Source of the DNA: Acorus gramineus
Taxonomy: Eukaryota > Streptophyta > Magnoliopsida > Acorales > Acoraceae
Length of the DNA: 64,000 nt
Assembly: GCA_030737835.1 (NCBI GenBank)
Contig: CM060855.1
Coordinates: 12,495,927-12,559,926, forward strand
Reading direction: 5' to 3'
The notes beneath the pieces are model-generated. The model did not search any database, had not been told where the DNA came from, and worked only from the letters and a program-made list of their open reading frames with translations. The translations under genes were made by a program, and so were the position numbers. Below, piece by piece: positions 1 through 13,707 of this stretch (positions are counted from its first letter, which is position 1; each line of letters opens with the position of its first letter).

Positions 1-2099
1 CTGTCGGATGATTCATTTATAAAGAGAAAATGATATATTTATAACCTATAAAATTGGGATGTATTGTGTGTATAAAAGAGATAAGAATCCAATGTCATTG
101 GATATATATGACTTGATAGACATGTATTGTCCAATCATCATTAGATTCACAGCTTGAAAGGATAATCATCCAATTAATGCTATGAGACATGGTAATACAA
201 AGATGTCTTATACCACCAACATTGGATTCTTTTACATAAAGGAAGGATAAACATCCAAAGCTATGGGACATGACAATACAAATGTATCTTATTCCATCAT
301 GTGAGACAACTGAATTAGATACAAGTCCACTTGCAACTTTATATACACATATTAAATATTTTATATGTAAATATAGAGTTAATATAATTTGGTTATTTAC
401 ATTAAAATTGGAACATAAATGTCAATAAACAATAAATATGAAATGAATAAAGTGTAGAATGAGAATTTTAATAAATTAAAATAGTTATTTGAAAACCTAC
501 ACAAAAAAAATTGAAGATCCACCATTGGAGTTGATGAGTCTTTAAAACAGCAAAATCTTTCAAAATAAAAACCTCATTGGAGTTCAAGGGTCTTCAAAAA
601 TCTAAAATCTTCAATGGGAGTCTTCAAAATGAAGATTCTCATTAGCAGGGGCGGAGCCAGGAATTAAAGCAAGGGGGGGCCGGAGGGTTAAGAGACGGAG
701 GAAGGTTAAAAAGAATAATTAAAGATATATGATAAGTTAAGATAAAATTAAGACAGTCGAATAATGACCGAATAAGTAATGACGATTTAAATCGAAAGTC
801 ATTTTTGTACTTCTTTTCCTGTATTTAATGATCTGGAATACTTATAGAAGATCTAGAAAAAATATGAAAATATCATTATTCCCATCACAATAATAGAAAA
901 AAAAATGAAGTTTCAAAAATTGTAAAAATGAATATGAAAAAAAAAATTGATCACAAAAACATACAAAAGATATCCTTTAAACTTATATTTTGTAAAAGAG
1001 AATTTAAAACTCATTTCAAAAAAATATGAGAGACTCAATATAGCAATGATTAAAAATTAAAATAAATAAAAAAATTACTAAAATATCCAAATCAGTGATT
1101 TTTCAACCCCTCAAAACCATATATCAATATTCATATGGAAACAAACCTTTTAGCAATTTTTATTTTAAAAAAAAGATATGCGACTCCATATCTCAATGGG
1201 CGCTAATACACTCAGTTTTTTTTTACAACCATGCTTGCATTTGCCACATCTAATGCAATATATAAAATCAGTTAACACAATATATGTTACATTATTATAG
1301 AAAATATAAATAAAATATATGCATTTATTTTATATGAGTATGTACTTTATTTCTGTAAAAGATGTATATACTTTTATTATATAGGCATATACTTTAAAAA
1401 TGATCAAATGTATGCATGCTAACCGGATGTCAATGAGACTGCACATGTAACATTTTTGAATTTTAAACCAACCCATTCAATTAGGGTTTTTGTATATATA
1501 ACCCTTAAAAGGATTTAAATTGTACATGAATACTCTTTTAAAAAATATTCCTTTAAATCTTACAAAATTTATATTGTGTAAAAAATCTCCTCAGAAGGAC
1601 ATTCATCCAAGCTTTAAACCATTCTATTCATCTATTGGTAGAAATAGAATTTTAAAGGGGTATATTAACAATATAATTTTTCGGAGGGGTCTATATGCAA
1701 AAAAAATCAATTTATCGTTGCCCACGTAGGTACCCATGCATTATTGAATCATGCCTTGGCGGGGCCGGGGCCCAACCCGCAGAGATGCTCTAAAGTGTAC
1801 AATACAGTACTGTGTTATACAAAGCGCTTGTTTTTGTTTCCCAATCTAAATATTGTCACATTATGAAGTGTTCCAAGGATTTTGTGAAAGTCATATTAAA
1901 TAAAACAACTTGTTTAATATTCTAATTATGTGAATATTTATAGATCAAAGTGTTTAACTAATTTGTAAGCGTAGTGGTACGTAGTAGGTGCTATTTTTAA
2001 TTACTGAATACATTTGTTAATCTAACGATACCCGATTGGTTGACTGTCACTTCTTCATATATAGACATATAGACTCTTAAAAAACACATAGGAGAGAGA
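1..2099. other. Gene-free stretch
   Basis: A+T-rich. The motif GGGGCGGAGCCAGGAATTAA at 649-668 resembles a transposon end seen in many plant genomes, and AGAGATGCTCTAAA near 1780 resembles a Harbinger-type terminus. Partner ends were not found. No coding region is supported. Confidence 0.5.
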
Positions 2100-3037
2100 A
2101 GGGCGCCGATATTCGCACTCCGAGTTACAAGAAATCCACCCATTTTTTTTTTAAAAAAATAAAAATTTATGTACTGTAGAAGTAAACGGAAATTCACCCC
2201 AAGGTCTGCATTCCCTCTGGCGATGGTGGTGAATGATAGTCGCCAGAGGTTCCGGCGAGTGTACCAACCCAGGTCGACATTCCTTCTGACGACGGTGTTG
2301 AAATGTGGTCGCCCAAAGGCCCAACGAGCTAAAGTAAGAGAGAATAAATTCATATTTTTACAAGTTTCAAACCAAATAGATAAATTTCACATTTAAACAC
2401 ATATAACAGACAGCCATAGCAGCATTTAAAACACATCAAAATATGACGTTCGCACTCCATAACCAACCATTAATGTGACTACACAATAAAATACATGTTC
2501 AAATTCCACAACCATTCATGTGACTATATTGATTTTTTCATATATAAAAATAAATAACCTATCAAATAAAAACAATTACTCATTTTTTCAAAAAATAAAT
2601 ATAAACATAAAAATAATTTGAACATGTATTTTGTAGTGTAGTCATATGAATGATTCGTTATGGAATGCTAACATCGTATTTTGATGTGTTATAAATGCTA
2701 ACATCATATTTTGATGTATTTTAAATATTGCTATGTTTGTCTGTTATATGTGTTTAAATGTAAAATTTGTCTATTTGGTTTGAAACTTGTAAAAATGTGA
2801 ATTTAATTATTCTCTCTTACTTTAACTCGCTTGGCCTTCGAGCGACCACACTTCAACACTGTCGCTAGAAGGAATGCTGACCTGGGTTGGTACACTCGCC
2901 GGAACCTCTGGCGACCATCATTCACCACCGTCGCCAGAGGGAATGCCGACCTCAGGGTGGGTTTTCGTTTACTTCTACAGTACATAAAAAAAAAAAGTTG
3001 AGTTTCTTATAACTCGGGGTGCGGATATCGGCACCCT
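2100..3037. mobile_element. Foldback element 1 (long inverted arms, Mutator-like)
   Basis: The left end AGGGCGCCGATATTCGCAC is matched in reverse complement at the right end (GCGGATATCGGCACCCT). The match continues inward with few mismatches for about 400 bp per arm (2100-2500 and about 2640-3037), leaving a short A+T-rich centre. Flanks are GGAGAGAGA and AGAGAGAGA, a 9-bp near-duplication (low complexity). Length, long arms and a 9-bp duplication suggest a Mutator-type foldback. No transposase is present. ORFs in the two arms are mirror images and not genes. Confidence 0.8.
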
Positions 3038-3771
3038 AGAGAGAGAATCTATGTGCTTCTCTTTATACCATGTAGCTTGTTCCTCTACAAGTTTTGATTG
3101 TTAGTTAAATAATGGACGACGTTGTATTAATACTTTCAGTCTTTCGTGTAGTCTATTTTACACTTCATCTAATCTAGTATATATTAGAATAAATCATTAT
3201 AAACTAGTTTAGAAAAATGTAAAAGAAAACTAGTTGTATTAATCATTCAAGCGTATAGTTAATTTATTAAAGATTTTTAAAGAGTCATTATTATGATAAT
3301 AATATTAACTCTTTAACAAAGATATTACATTAAATATTTAAATACATTTCATTAAAATTCAGAACAAGTAGGGAACAAATCCAATTTAAAGATTACATAA
3401 TCTATTATCAAATCCAGCGAACTGATTTTCTTTGAATTTGGCTCCAAATTATAGTTAAAAGAAATTTAGTTGTTGCTGTGTTGATAATTAAAATGGATCA
3501 CATTTTATGAAGGATTTCTCAAATTATTTAAACAAGGAAAAAAAAAACTTTCACGTGCAACTGTGCAAGTAGAACTAAACACGAATCACACACAAACAAA
3601 TTCATCTCTCTCAAAGTAAATTAATGTGAGTACTCCACGAGCGTGTATAATCTATTGTTGCATGAAAAACTTTCCTTGTGTCAGAAACTTCTTTAGGAGA
3701 AGCAATGATGATATTCCTATCTTTCTCTACTAAAGTGTCGTGTCAGTGTTAAAACCCTTTTCATGCAGGGG

Positions 3772-3984
3772 CACCTCTTGTGTGGGCGAAGAATGTGAGT
3801 TTTGTAGGGGATAAATTATATGTAGAGGAGTAGTTATTTTTGTCTCATGTTATTTTATCAAGAAATAGACTAGATACCTCTTTTACCTCTATCTTCGATG
3901 GGTGTTTTTGTAAGTGTTTATGTTTTGGGCAACTCTTTTCTTTTAAATTAAGAGCGTATGCCTACCGTTTCTTCAAAAAAAAAA
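3772..3984 (+). mobile_element. 5'-truncated LINE 3' end with target-site duplication
   Basis: Flanked by identical 21-bp copies (3751-3771 and 3985-4005, core CCCTTTTCATGCAGGGG). The body ends in an A-tail. Its sequence (GGGGCACCTCTTGTG start) recurs inside the palindrome at 62.5 kb, so it is a repeat family. Perfect duplication plus poly-A is the mark of target-primed reverse transcription. Confidence 0.8.
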
Positions 3985-4154
3985 AAAACCCTTTTCATGC
4001 AGGGGAGTTTACAAATATGTGTTTCAGTGTCTGCCAGAGCCTGCTTAATTAAAAGCCATTTATTTTGGTTTTCATAAAAGCAAGTCTGTATTATTTTTTT
4101 TAATCGTGATAAAATCTCGCTCTATCAGGAGTCAGACTTGAAATCTCATTGTAA

Positions 4155-4744
4155 GAGTATTTTTAATCCAAGTCTTCAAATATGAAAGGTTGACCTGCAT
4201 ATTTGATGAAAAATCATGTTTAGAGGGTGTTACACTCCAACCATCACCCTCCATTTTTTCTTATAAAAATATAATGTTATACAAAAACTCATTAATAAAT
4301 ATTATTATTATTAATTTATTTATATAAAAATTAGACCGTTGAAAAAATCTACCTTTAAAATGAGTCTAATATTAAATGATTTTAGAGTTATTTTTAAATT
4401 AATAATTTTTTTAATTAAATGAATAAAATAATTCTTGAATAATCAAATATATGAGGATTTATTTAAAATCAATTCTGAAATAATTCAATATTAATCTCAT
4501 TTTGAAGGTCTCGATGAGATCTTTCCAACTATAATACTTTTATTTAAAATAGATTAGCGGATCTAAATATACATTAGGTTGAATTAACTAGTGTGTAAAG
4601 TAAAAAGTGAAAAAGATGATTTAGAAGTGGCCTCCAAATTTGGAGAGTCAAATCCAAATCTCCAAATTTGGAGGTGGATATGGAGTGTGGTTGGAGCACA
4701 CCACCCTCTAAATTTGGAGATATGGAGTGTGGTTGGAGATGCTC
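4155..4744. mobile_element. PIF/Harbinger-like MITE with TAA duplication
   Basis: The right end TTGGAGATGCTC is the reverse complement of the widespread plant terminal motif GAGCATCTCCAA; the left end GAGTATTTTTAATCCAA is a degraded match. TAA flanks both sides (4152-4154 and 4745-4747). The interior includes three short repeats of TCCAAATTTGGAG-type sequence near 4630-4715. No coding capacity. Confidence 0.7.
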
Positions 4745-5521
4745 TAAAAAAGGGGTACATTTATGACTTAACTTTTCAAGGGATAATTCCATAAAAGAGG
4801 AGTAGATTAATTGTTTTTTCCAGATAATCTAATATAAGATTAAACATAAATTAATCCCTTCATAGTGGGACTCCCATTGAAATAAAGATAATTTGAGGAA
4901 ATACTTTTTATATAAATGTGATTGGTCAATAAGATTTTTTTTTTCTAAAAAAAAATCAACATTTGTCCATCATATTTTCACGTAAAATATTATGGAAAAT
5001 GTTACATTAGTCTATTATCCAATCTAAAACACAGACCGCTCATGTTTCATTTTTTAAATGAACTATACATCTAATGAGATGTATATATCTATAAAAACAT
5101 AAATAATATATTTTAATTAATTAAATAATATAATTTATAAAAAATGTAAAATATTTCAATGACCTATATATCTCGATCGTTACAGTGAATGGCTAATGAG
5201 ATATATATATGATATTGCATTTGAGATTGTACAAAAAAAAAAAATTATATGTAATAAAGCTCAAATATATATAATTCATTGAAACACATATCACACGTAA
5301 TTCTCCCCTCAAAACTTTTGTTCAACCAAAAATTCTCAAAAATCAGTCCCATTAAAAACCATGCCTCATCAGCCTTATTCAGGATAAAAAAAAAACCCAC
5401 CCTTTTTACACATGATCCCTCTTTAAATCCCTTACACCACTTTTGTTCTTTCACATCCCTAACACAAAACATAATTAATTTTTTTATCAGTGTCTACGTG
5501 CACATGTTGTACATATTTCAA

Positions 5522-5525
<4 letters not shown>

Positions 5526-5553
<28 letters not shown>
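5526..5553. repeat. (CT)n microsatellite
   Basis: About 14 uninterrupted CT units in gene-free DNA. Confidence 0.95.
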
Positions 5554-5556
<3 letters not shown>

Positions 5557-8500
5557 CTAGTGTTAGATTCCAGCATTTGATTCCCTTCTCCAAGTCTCCT
5601 TTAGCTTTTCTTTTGGAAGGGATCTTTTCTTTTCTTTATAAAATTACAAGTAGTGCGGATCTGCTTGTATAATAAAATTTTGGTCAATTACCCAAGGAAC
5701 TCTGCAACCCAACCCCTATATTTCATGTGGACCTTTAGAAATTTTAAACAAAAGTTGTTACTGAAAACTTTTAGTAATTCCCAACACATTTGAAATATGA
5801 AACACAGATTTCGAGGCGTGATTGACTCGAATTCACCGGCTAATTCCCAACCGTTTGGAGCTTTTTGATCGACCAAAAAAGCAAAAAGCTATCACAAACA
5901 AAGGATTGTCAAACGCACCGTTAATATCATAATGATATCAAACCATACATGCAAATTAAATCCCCAATCATTGCCAAACGCCCTTGCAATGTATTAAAAA
6001 TGTAAAAAATCTTCTATAAATAATATTTTTACCCATCTAGATAAGGTTTTATAATATGTTCAGGGGGATAAAATCGTCATATACAGAAGGTTTTTGACAT
6101 TTTTAACACATTGTAAGGGATTTTTGACATACTGTGTTTTAAGTTAGAGTTAACAAAATAGAATATTGACACAATATTCTTCAATCATCTATCAATGGAA
6201 GTTTAACTCAGCGGGTTATTTAGATTTACATATGTGTTTTGAGAGAGTAGTGCTATGGATTTTAAAATAAGCCAGATGGTTATTTGGATTTTTTCCTATA
6301 TATTAATACCATTCATTATATACTATAATTGAAAATTTCATATAATATGTTATTAACATGACGATAGTAAATGAGACTGTAGAACTTGGTGTGTACTCCT
6401 AAGCATTTATAAAGTTAGGAGTCTTCATTTTTCCAAACATAGTTAAAACTATGTATTTTATTGGACATATTTATCTTAAAACGAATTACATGTTGGGATA
6501 ACACGTCGGACTGCAACAATTATTGTCCCTAATTTTCATTTAACCCTTGTTTATCTCATATGGTGGGATCAATTTTCATTTAAGCAGATTAAACTATATC
6601 GATCCATGTGATCTTATGTAATCGCCCACGTACAATCCTAATTTATCAAGTGAAATGATATTTATACTTTCGTTAGATCAAATATGTGATTTCCAATATT
6701 TATGTAATATATATATATACTATATTGGAGTATATAGTTCATTTTCATAATTAAAAGAATGAATTTCATTTTGTGCAGTTTACATTTCTAAAAAAATTAA
6801 GACACAAGTGCTTAATATTATATTATTTGTAACAGTAACGTGTTGGTATGGAATCTCTTATTATAAAATTTTATATGATAAAAGAAAATATCCAAAAAAA
6901 AATGTATTTTTAAAAATTCTATTAAAAAGTCTCATTTAACAATCTCATAATCTAATATGACACAAAGGACCTTTTCTCAAATCTCTCTCTATTTAAAACT
7001 TTTCACACCATCATTTAATTGAAAATTAATATTAATATAATAAATTATTTTTATTTGAGACTGATTTTATATGTTTCTAAATTTTCCAAGTATGTTATAT
7101 AAAATGTTGAAATTATCATTCTTAAATTTACAAGATGTGTTTTTGGATTGCGCTAAAAAAACAATTTGTTTTTGGGATTTTTCTTAAGTTTTTAAAGTTT
7201 TTCCAATTTTTTTGTTATTTATATATTATAAATATCTTGCATAAGGATCTTGTTTTTGGTATAATATTAAACATTTAGAAGTGCCCCAAAAGATTTTATG
7301 AAGCTTAGAAATATCTATAAAATATTTTATAACAAAAGCTTTTAATTTTTTACAACTTAACTCTTAATCGTGTATTTAGATATACAAATAAACTGTATGC
7401 ATAAATAAAAAAAAATATTATTTTATTCATGTTCTTCAATTGGGGTGTTAAACACTTAAACATGTGTGATAATGTTTAAATAATAAATAACATATAGGTA
7501 ATCAATTTAACTTTCTAAAATTCTGGAAGGAGAATTTTTTTAAAATAACTGATTTAGGTATTTTCAATACTTAAATGATTTTTTTGGGTATTTTCCTATA
7601 ATAAATTAGTAAAGTATAACGACTTTTTGTGCATAAACTTCATTAGATGATTTATTTGGGTATATACTTTATTTTTCCATAAAACACATATTTAAAAAAA
7701 ATCAAAGCTGTGAAAGAGATTTTCCGTAACATTTTCTTATTTATCTCTTTGCCATACATGTTTTTGATGCTTTGGTAAGAATCATTTCATTTGATAAATT
7801 AGGATTGCATTCAATGAACTGCTAATGTTTGGTTTCAGAGTTTAATTTTTTTCATAATGATGAATTAAAAGTTTGACAAAAGAAATTGATAAAAAAAATG
7901 AGTTCAATTTATATACAGACTTTTTTTTAATATATGTTTTTTTGCAAAATGATTCAATTACCAAAAGCCTAACCAATTTGGTGACTTAAACTTATACTAA
8001 CCAATACAAAGTAATAACTTATACTCCAAAGTGATAGAATAACATATACAGATATACTTTTTATAATTGGTCCAAAATCAACTAAACCATATCAAAATAT
8101 CAAATTGCTTAAAGTTTTCATCAGTGGATCAAGACTCTTTTGGACCATAATTCATTAATTCATGTTTCATCGAAATGATAAAAATTACATAAGTGATTTA
8201 AAAAACCTGCAAAACTATGTACGTTCACAATTTGGCAACTTTTTAAAGTTTGAGACAAAATAAGGAGTACATAATTATCTATCTATATATGTATATATTA
8301 AAAAGTTTCACAATCTTCAAAAAATGGTTTCATAAAAAAAATATATTTCTTTAATTAACCCCATCCATATATTAGAAGACCATGGTGAGAATATATGTTG
8401 AAGATCAAAGAATATTTGCCTAGGGTCACTTTACATCTGAGCATTTTTATTTAAATAATTTTTTATTACTTGCATGATGTCTATGGAATGATTTTACGTG

Positions 8501-9935
8501 TTTATCACGTAAAAGATCTAAATCCAGAATTATAGTTTTTTTGATAATTATGAAATCAAATATTTTCACAATAAAATATTTGATGTGTTTTCTTTATATC
8601 ACTCCACATAGCAATGAAGAAGAGGAAGAAATGGTCGAAAGGTGAAGTCAACCGAGATACCGATGGTATTTATCAAACAACCTCTACTGCCATCTTTTCC
8701 ATGAAGTGTATTATTTATAGACAATTAGAACCAATGGTATATCACCACGTAGTGTACTCATGAGCTGTTACATGACACACATAGGGTCATATACGAATTT
8801 ACTAATTCATTCACGTGCCCCAAACCAGATCAATCGGGTCGTAGAACAGGCCATTGACCAAATCAACTTGTTCGACCGTTCTATCTGGTCTCACAATACG
8901 AGTGTAAAATTGTCTTCCATGCACTTGTATTGACTCTAACCGATTCTTCCTGCATTTGGTTACTTAGTTTGTATTGGATCTTTGTCTATTTGAAGATTTT
9001 ACCATGCAAAGTCTGTTAGAGTTCAAAACATTCAGCTGCCAAGATACGTGTGCTCGACAACCTTGGTGTGTGTCAATGTTGATCCGTACAAATATTTGTA
9101 CGGATTTATGTGCTCAGATTAGTTGGTAATGTCACCATAGCACTACATAATCAATTAGACATATAGAATCTCCAATTGTACCATAATCAGCTACATTCAA
9201 AGGTCACCTTACAAAATACATATAGTTAAAATAGCATCCCCCATCAACAAATCTTACCTCCCATATAGTTTGTGGTACTATCCACGTGCACCCTGATGTG
9301 TGAGTGTAAAATATAAACTAGTTTTCTTTGTATATATTATTATATATTTATCCAATTCATTTCTTACCTATTAAACAACCCATTTGAGAATTCTCTATCA
9401 TCTATGTGTGCGTAATTTAAGAAATATAGAGAAAACAAAGGCTCTCAAAGAGTGTCACATGTCACGAATACATGGGCATCATTAGAGCTCCATGGGTCTC
9501 ACGTACCAGGAATTCCAAATGGATGAGGGTCCGCTACTACAGGTTGTTGTACCATCCTACCACGGATAAACGATCCCCATGGCCCGGCTGACTGGCTGAG
9601 TAGATAAACGAAAACTCCTCTTATGTATTGAGTAACTGTCATGTACGTCACATAGTGGTCGACCATTCATCTTCGTGATACTTATATAGAACACATTCTC
9701 TCATGAAAAAAATGTGCAAAATATTCTTATTCACAATTCAATTAGAGTAAAACATTTCATATTATTCTCTAACTTGATTGTCGGAGAACCTTTGATGGGT
9801 ACCACACTAGTGTCCCAACTGAGTGAGATACATGTGCTGCTTGGAGTAGAACACACCATATTATTTTCTAACTTTGATCTCGTCTTCTGTGTTCACTGGT
9901 GCTGCTTGGAACGTCATAGACTAGACAAATCATCA

Positions 9936-9957
9936 TCTCTCTCTCTCTCTCTCTCTC
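9936..9957. repeat. (CT)n microsatellite
   Basis: About 11 CT units, followed by further T/C-rich sequence to 9990. Confidence 0.9.
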
Positions 9958-10116
9958 ATTCATTCTTTGTTTTTTTCTCTCTCTCTTTCCCAGGTACTCC
10001 TTGCCACCTTAAAAACAAAAGGAAATAACGTGGTTCACAGAGTCACGTACTGAAGGATTTGGCACTGTAATGGAGAACCTCTGCTTGTCTCTACGTTTAT
10101 ATATAACATGTTCAAA

Positions 10117-10120
<4 letters not shown>

Positions 10121-10168
<48 letters not shown>

Positions 10169-10169
10169 T
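10121..10169. repeat. (CT)n(CA)n compound microsatellite
   Basis: A (TC) run to about 10154 continues directly as (AC)n. Confidence 0.95.
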
Positions 10170-10354
10170 ACACAGCTGTCAATGACAGAATTATATATAA
10201 GTATATAACAAAGAGAGAGACCCCGTGAAGAGACATCTAGGGCAACCAACAAGTCATTTGGAGACAACAACTCTTCTTATTCTTCTCTTTTCTTTTCTAC
10301 ATTTACTCTTCTCAAAAGTTGTATGAGTGGATTGATTGTTTACATGCTTCCTTA

Positions 10355-10730
10355 TAACATCTTCAATGGATATGTTAGCTAATTAAGTATTTTATACCTC
10401 AACTATACTCTCATTTACTACATCCCTATTTAGTTGGTTGTTGTTACTCCAATAGACTAGTTAAATAAACTAGCTAAAATTAGTGGGCCCCATCTCTCCC
10501 CCCACTCAACCACCCAAATACATTTTTTTTTAATTATTTAACAAGAACAATCAGGTGGGACCCATATTTGAGTATTTGACTAGCTAAAACACTAGTCACA
10601 GTTAGTTTAAAAGATAACACCTCATAGATGGAGCTCACATTTAACATCTTCATTGAAGTAACATTTTTATATGTTATGTAACAACTTGACACTAATATGT
10701 TAGTTAACATATCTATTAGAAATGCTCTTA
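10355..10730. mobile_element. Harbinger-like MITE
   Basis: The left end TAACATCTTCAATGGATATG pairs with the right end, whose reverse complement is TAAGAGCATTTCTAATAGATATG. The element is about 376 bp with no ORF of note. The target duplication (TAA/TTA) is only partly clear at the left. Confidence 0.6.
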
Positions 10731-11315
10731 CAGTCACTACTCAAAATTTACTAGTAGAGGAATATATAAAGACCACCAAGGAGTGATACTAATTAGGGTC
10801 TATTTGAAAAACACAGTTTAATTTTTAGAAATCTTTTTTTTTTCTTAAAAATTAATTTATAGAAAATATACTATTTATACATTTTGAAAAAAACTATTTG
10901 AAAATGGCATTTAAAACTGAAAATTTGAGTTACTCTATTATGTTAATCCTTCTAATTTTTAGACATCTGAAAACACATTTATAACATTTAACTTTTTACG
11001 AATGCAATTCAAATCATGTCTGTAAACGACCCCTTACAACTGTTTTAAATGTATTCAAAGTTCTAAAGCACATCTTATCTTGGTACGTAAAGGATACTAA
11101 TGTTTAAACACAGACTGACATCCTTGTCTTGACGATGTGATATTAAACCATAATACTGGTTTTCACCCCCACCATTCGCCTCACGTGGGCCTTTAGGATA
11201 GGTCGACCCTGCCCCTCTGTAACTCTGTTGGGGGCGACAGTACATGATCCACTGCATTAAAAAAATAAAAAAAAAAAAAAAAATTAAAAAGAAAAGAAAA
11301 GAAAAGAAAAAGAAG

Positions 11316-12264
11316 TTAAAGACATCTAAGTCCCTATAAATATAAAAAAATTTATATAAGTCTTTATTAAAATTGGAACAGATATATAAGTCTCTAAAAA
11401 CTCAGAAAAATCAAATTATCATCCCTGAGTTAAATTTCCATCCAAATTTAACAGAATATTCCTAGAATATTCTATCACATATTATTGTGTAGACATTGAA
11501 GTCCTTATAAACAGTCATAAAGACAAATTAGTCCCTGCAAAAGATAAAATTGCCCCTAAAAGACTTTTACATTAAATTGTGTATACATTGTAATCCCTAT
11601 AAATAATCATAAAGACAAATTAGTCCCCGCAAAAGATAAAATTGCCCTTAAAAGACTTTTACATGTAATTGAATAGACATTACAGTCCTTATAAACAATC
11701 GTAAAGACAAATTAGTCCCTCTAAAAGATAAAAATACCCTTGAAGGATTTTTACATTTAATTGTGCAGACATTGCAATTTAAAAATTAAATACCCTCTAA
11801 AAGACTGCAATTTCTACACAATTAAATGTAAAAATTCTTCAGGGGTATTTTTATCTTTTACATGTACCAATTTGTCTTTACGATTATTTATAAGGACTGT
11901 AATGTCTATCCAATTAAATGTAAAAATCTTTCAGGGGCAATTTTGTCTTTTGCAATGACTAATTTGTCTTTATGATTGTTTATAAGGACTGCAATGTGTA
12001 CACAATTTAATGCAAAAGTCTTTCAGGGGTAATTTTATCTTTTACAGGGACTAATTTGTATTTATGACTGTTTATAAGGACTTCAATGTCTACATAATTA
12101 TATGTGACAATATTCTGGGAATATTCCGTTAAGTTTGGATGGAAATTTAATTCAGGGATGATAATTGGGTTTTTCTGAGTTTTCAGGGACTCGTACGTCT
12201 GTCCCAATTTTAGTAGGGACTTATATGGGTTTTCTCATGTTTGTAGGGACTTATATGTCTTTAA
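11316..12264. mobile_element. Foldback element 2 with internal ~92-bp tandem repeats
   Basis: The two arms (about 11316-11790 and 11800-12264) are inverted copies. Ends read TTAAAGACATCTAAGTCCCT and its inverse ATATGTCTTTAA. Within each arm a unit of about 92 bp (GACATT...AAGACAAATTAGTCC) repeats about three times with 80-90% identity by eye. No transposase; such elements are thought to move with MULE or similar enzymes. Confidence 0.8.
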
Positions 12265-12536
12265 CCCTAAAAAAAATGCTCTAACACTACTTACCAATAA
12301 GGGTTTCTTAATTTTCAGTCTATCTGTAATCTTTTAAATTTGGAGACTAAAATTAAAATAGAAAGAATTGAGGGAACAATCATTAAATCTTATGGTTTAT
12401 CATGATGACTTAAAAATAAAAATCTTTACTAATAAATCTAGAGCCCGTCTATCACCACCAACCTAAATGCTCTTCCCACCAACCCAATAAAAATTTAAAA
12501 CATCTTATATTAGACACTTATCCCACCTATTTCAGT

Positions 12537-13550
12537 TGACACAAACCCAGTCATACTGGAGTATCTAATATAACACAAGGTGTGTCACCCAAAAATTTTC
12601 AATTGCAATATTTTGACGCGACACACCTTGCGTCAAAATAAGTTGTACAGTTCGACACACTCTGAGTCAAACCATAGTGTCTACTATGACCTAAGGTGTG
12701 TCGCCCAACACTATCCAATTGACAATAATTTAATTTTTTTATCTATCATAAACATCATAAATACATAACAAATAAATATCATAAATAAATAAAATTCACG
12801 TACATAATCACATAAGTTAATTCACGTACATATCATGCACATTCACAAATCTAATCATTCTTTTGTCGTAAATGAAAACATACTATTGACATAACAGTCT
12901 TCCTTGTTCAACATTCACACATCCAAATTCAACCAACCAACACATCCATATTATATTTTAGCTTTTGAACAATGTATTAAGTAAAAAATATACTAATGTG
13001 GATGTGTTAATTAATTAAATTTGGATGTATACATATTCAATAAGGAAAACTGTTATGTTAATAGTATATTTTCATTTGTGAAAAAAATAATATATTGGAT
13101 TTGTGAATGTGCATATTGAATATGTGAATATTGAATTAACTTATATGACAATGTATACGAATGTGGTTTATTTATGATATTTTATTTGTTGTGTATTTAT
13201 GATATTTATGATTGATAAAAAAATTAACTTATTGTCAATTGAATAGTATTGGACGACACACATTGGGTCATAATGGACATTCCAGTTTAACTCGGAGTAT
13301 ATCAAATCAAATAACTTATGATGACTCAAAGTGTGTCATATCACTTTTAAAATATCGTAATTGAAAATTTCTAGGTGATACACCTTAAGTCATAGTAAAC
13401 ATCCTAGTTTAACTCGAGTATGTCAAATCAAACAACTCATGGTGACTCAATATCAATATGTGTTGCGCTACATTTAAAATATTGTAGTTGAAAAATTCTG
13501 AGTGACTTTGGATCATATTAGATATTTCAGTATAACAAAGTTTGTGTCAA
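12537..13550. mobile_element. Foldback element 3
   Basis: It begins TTGACACAAACCCAGTCATACTG and ends with the inverse (AGTATAACAAAGTTTGTGTCAA). The arms pair over about 450 bp each with a centre near 13000. Motifs such as GTGTGTC with GACACACC recur inside each arm, giving sub-repeats. No clear target duplication and no coding capacity seen. Confidence 0.75.
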
Positions 13551-13581
13551 GTGAGGTTATTTTAACTTCTGATTGGGTTTT

Positions 13582-13597
13582 GGGGGGGGGGGGGGGG
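13582..13597. repeat. Poly-G run
   Basis: About 16 consecutive G beside the GGGTCC-rich hAT copy A. Homopolymers of this length may be length-polymorphic or miscalled. Confidence 0.9.
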
Positions 13598-13707
13598 AGA
13601 TTAATTGGTTTTGTGGGATTAGACCGGCTCATAAATCTATGGGCACATCTATCCCCACCGAATATTTGTCTAACTAAAAACACAAAAACCCCTTGGCTAC
13701 CGGTGAC

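Larger units (their letters stand above)
4748..10354. other. Gene-free stretch
   Basis: Long A+T-rich DNA with two CT microsatellites and scattered short ORFs of no recognisable family. No splice-consistent exon chain was found on either strand. Confidence 0.6.

Noticed and set aside
2169-2396. Similar 60-75-residue ORFs at 2169-2396 and 2803-2985
   Set aside because: They are mirror copies from the two arms of foldback element 1, without splice or family support.
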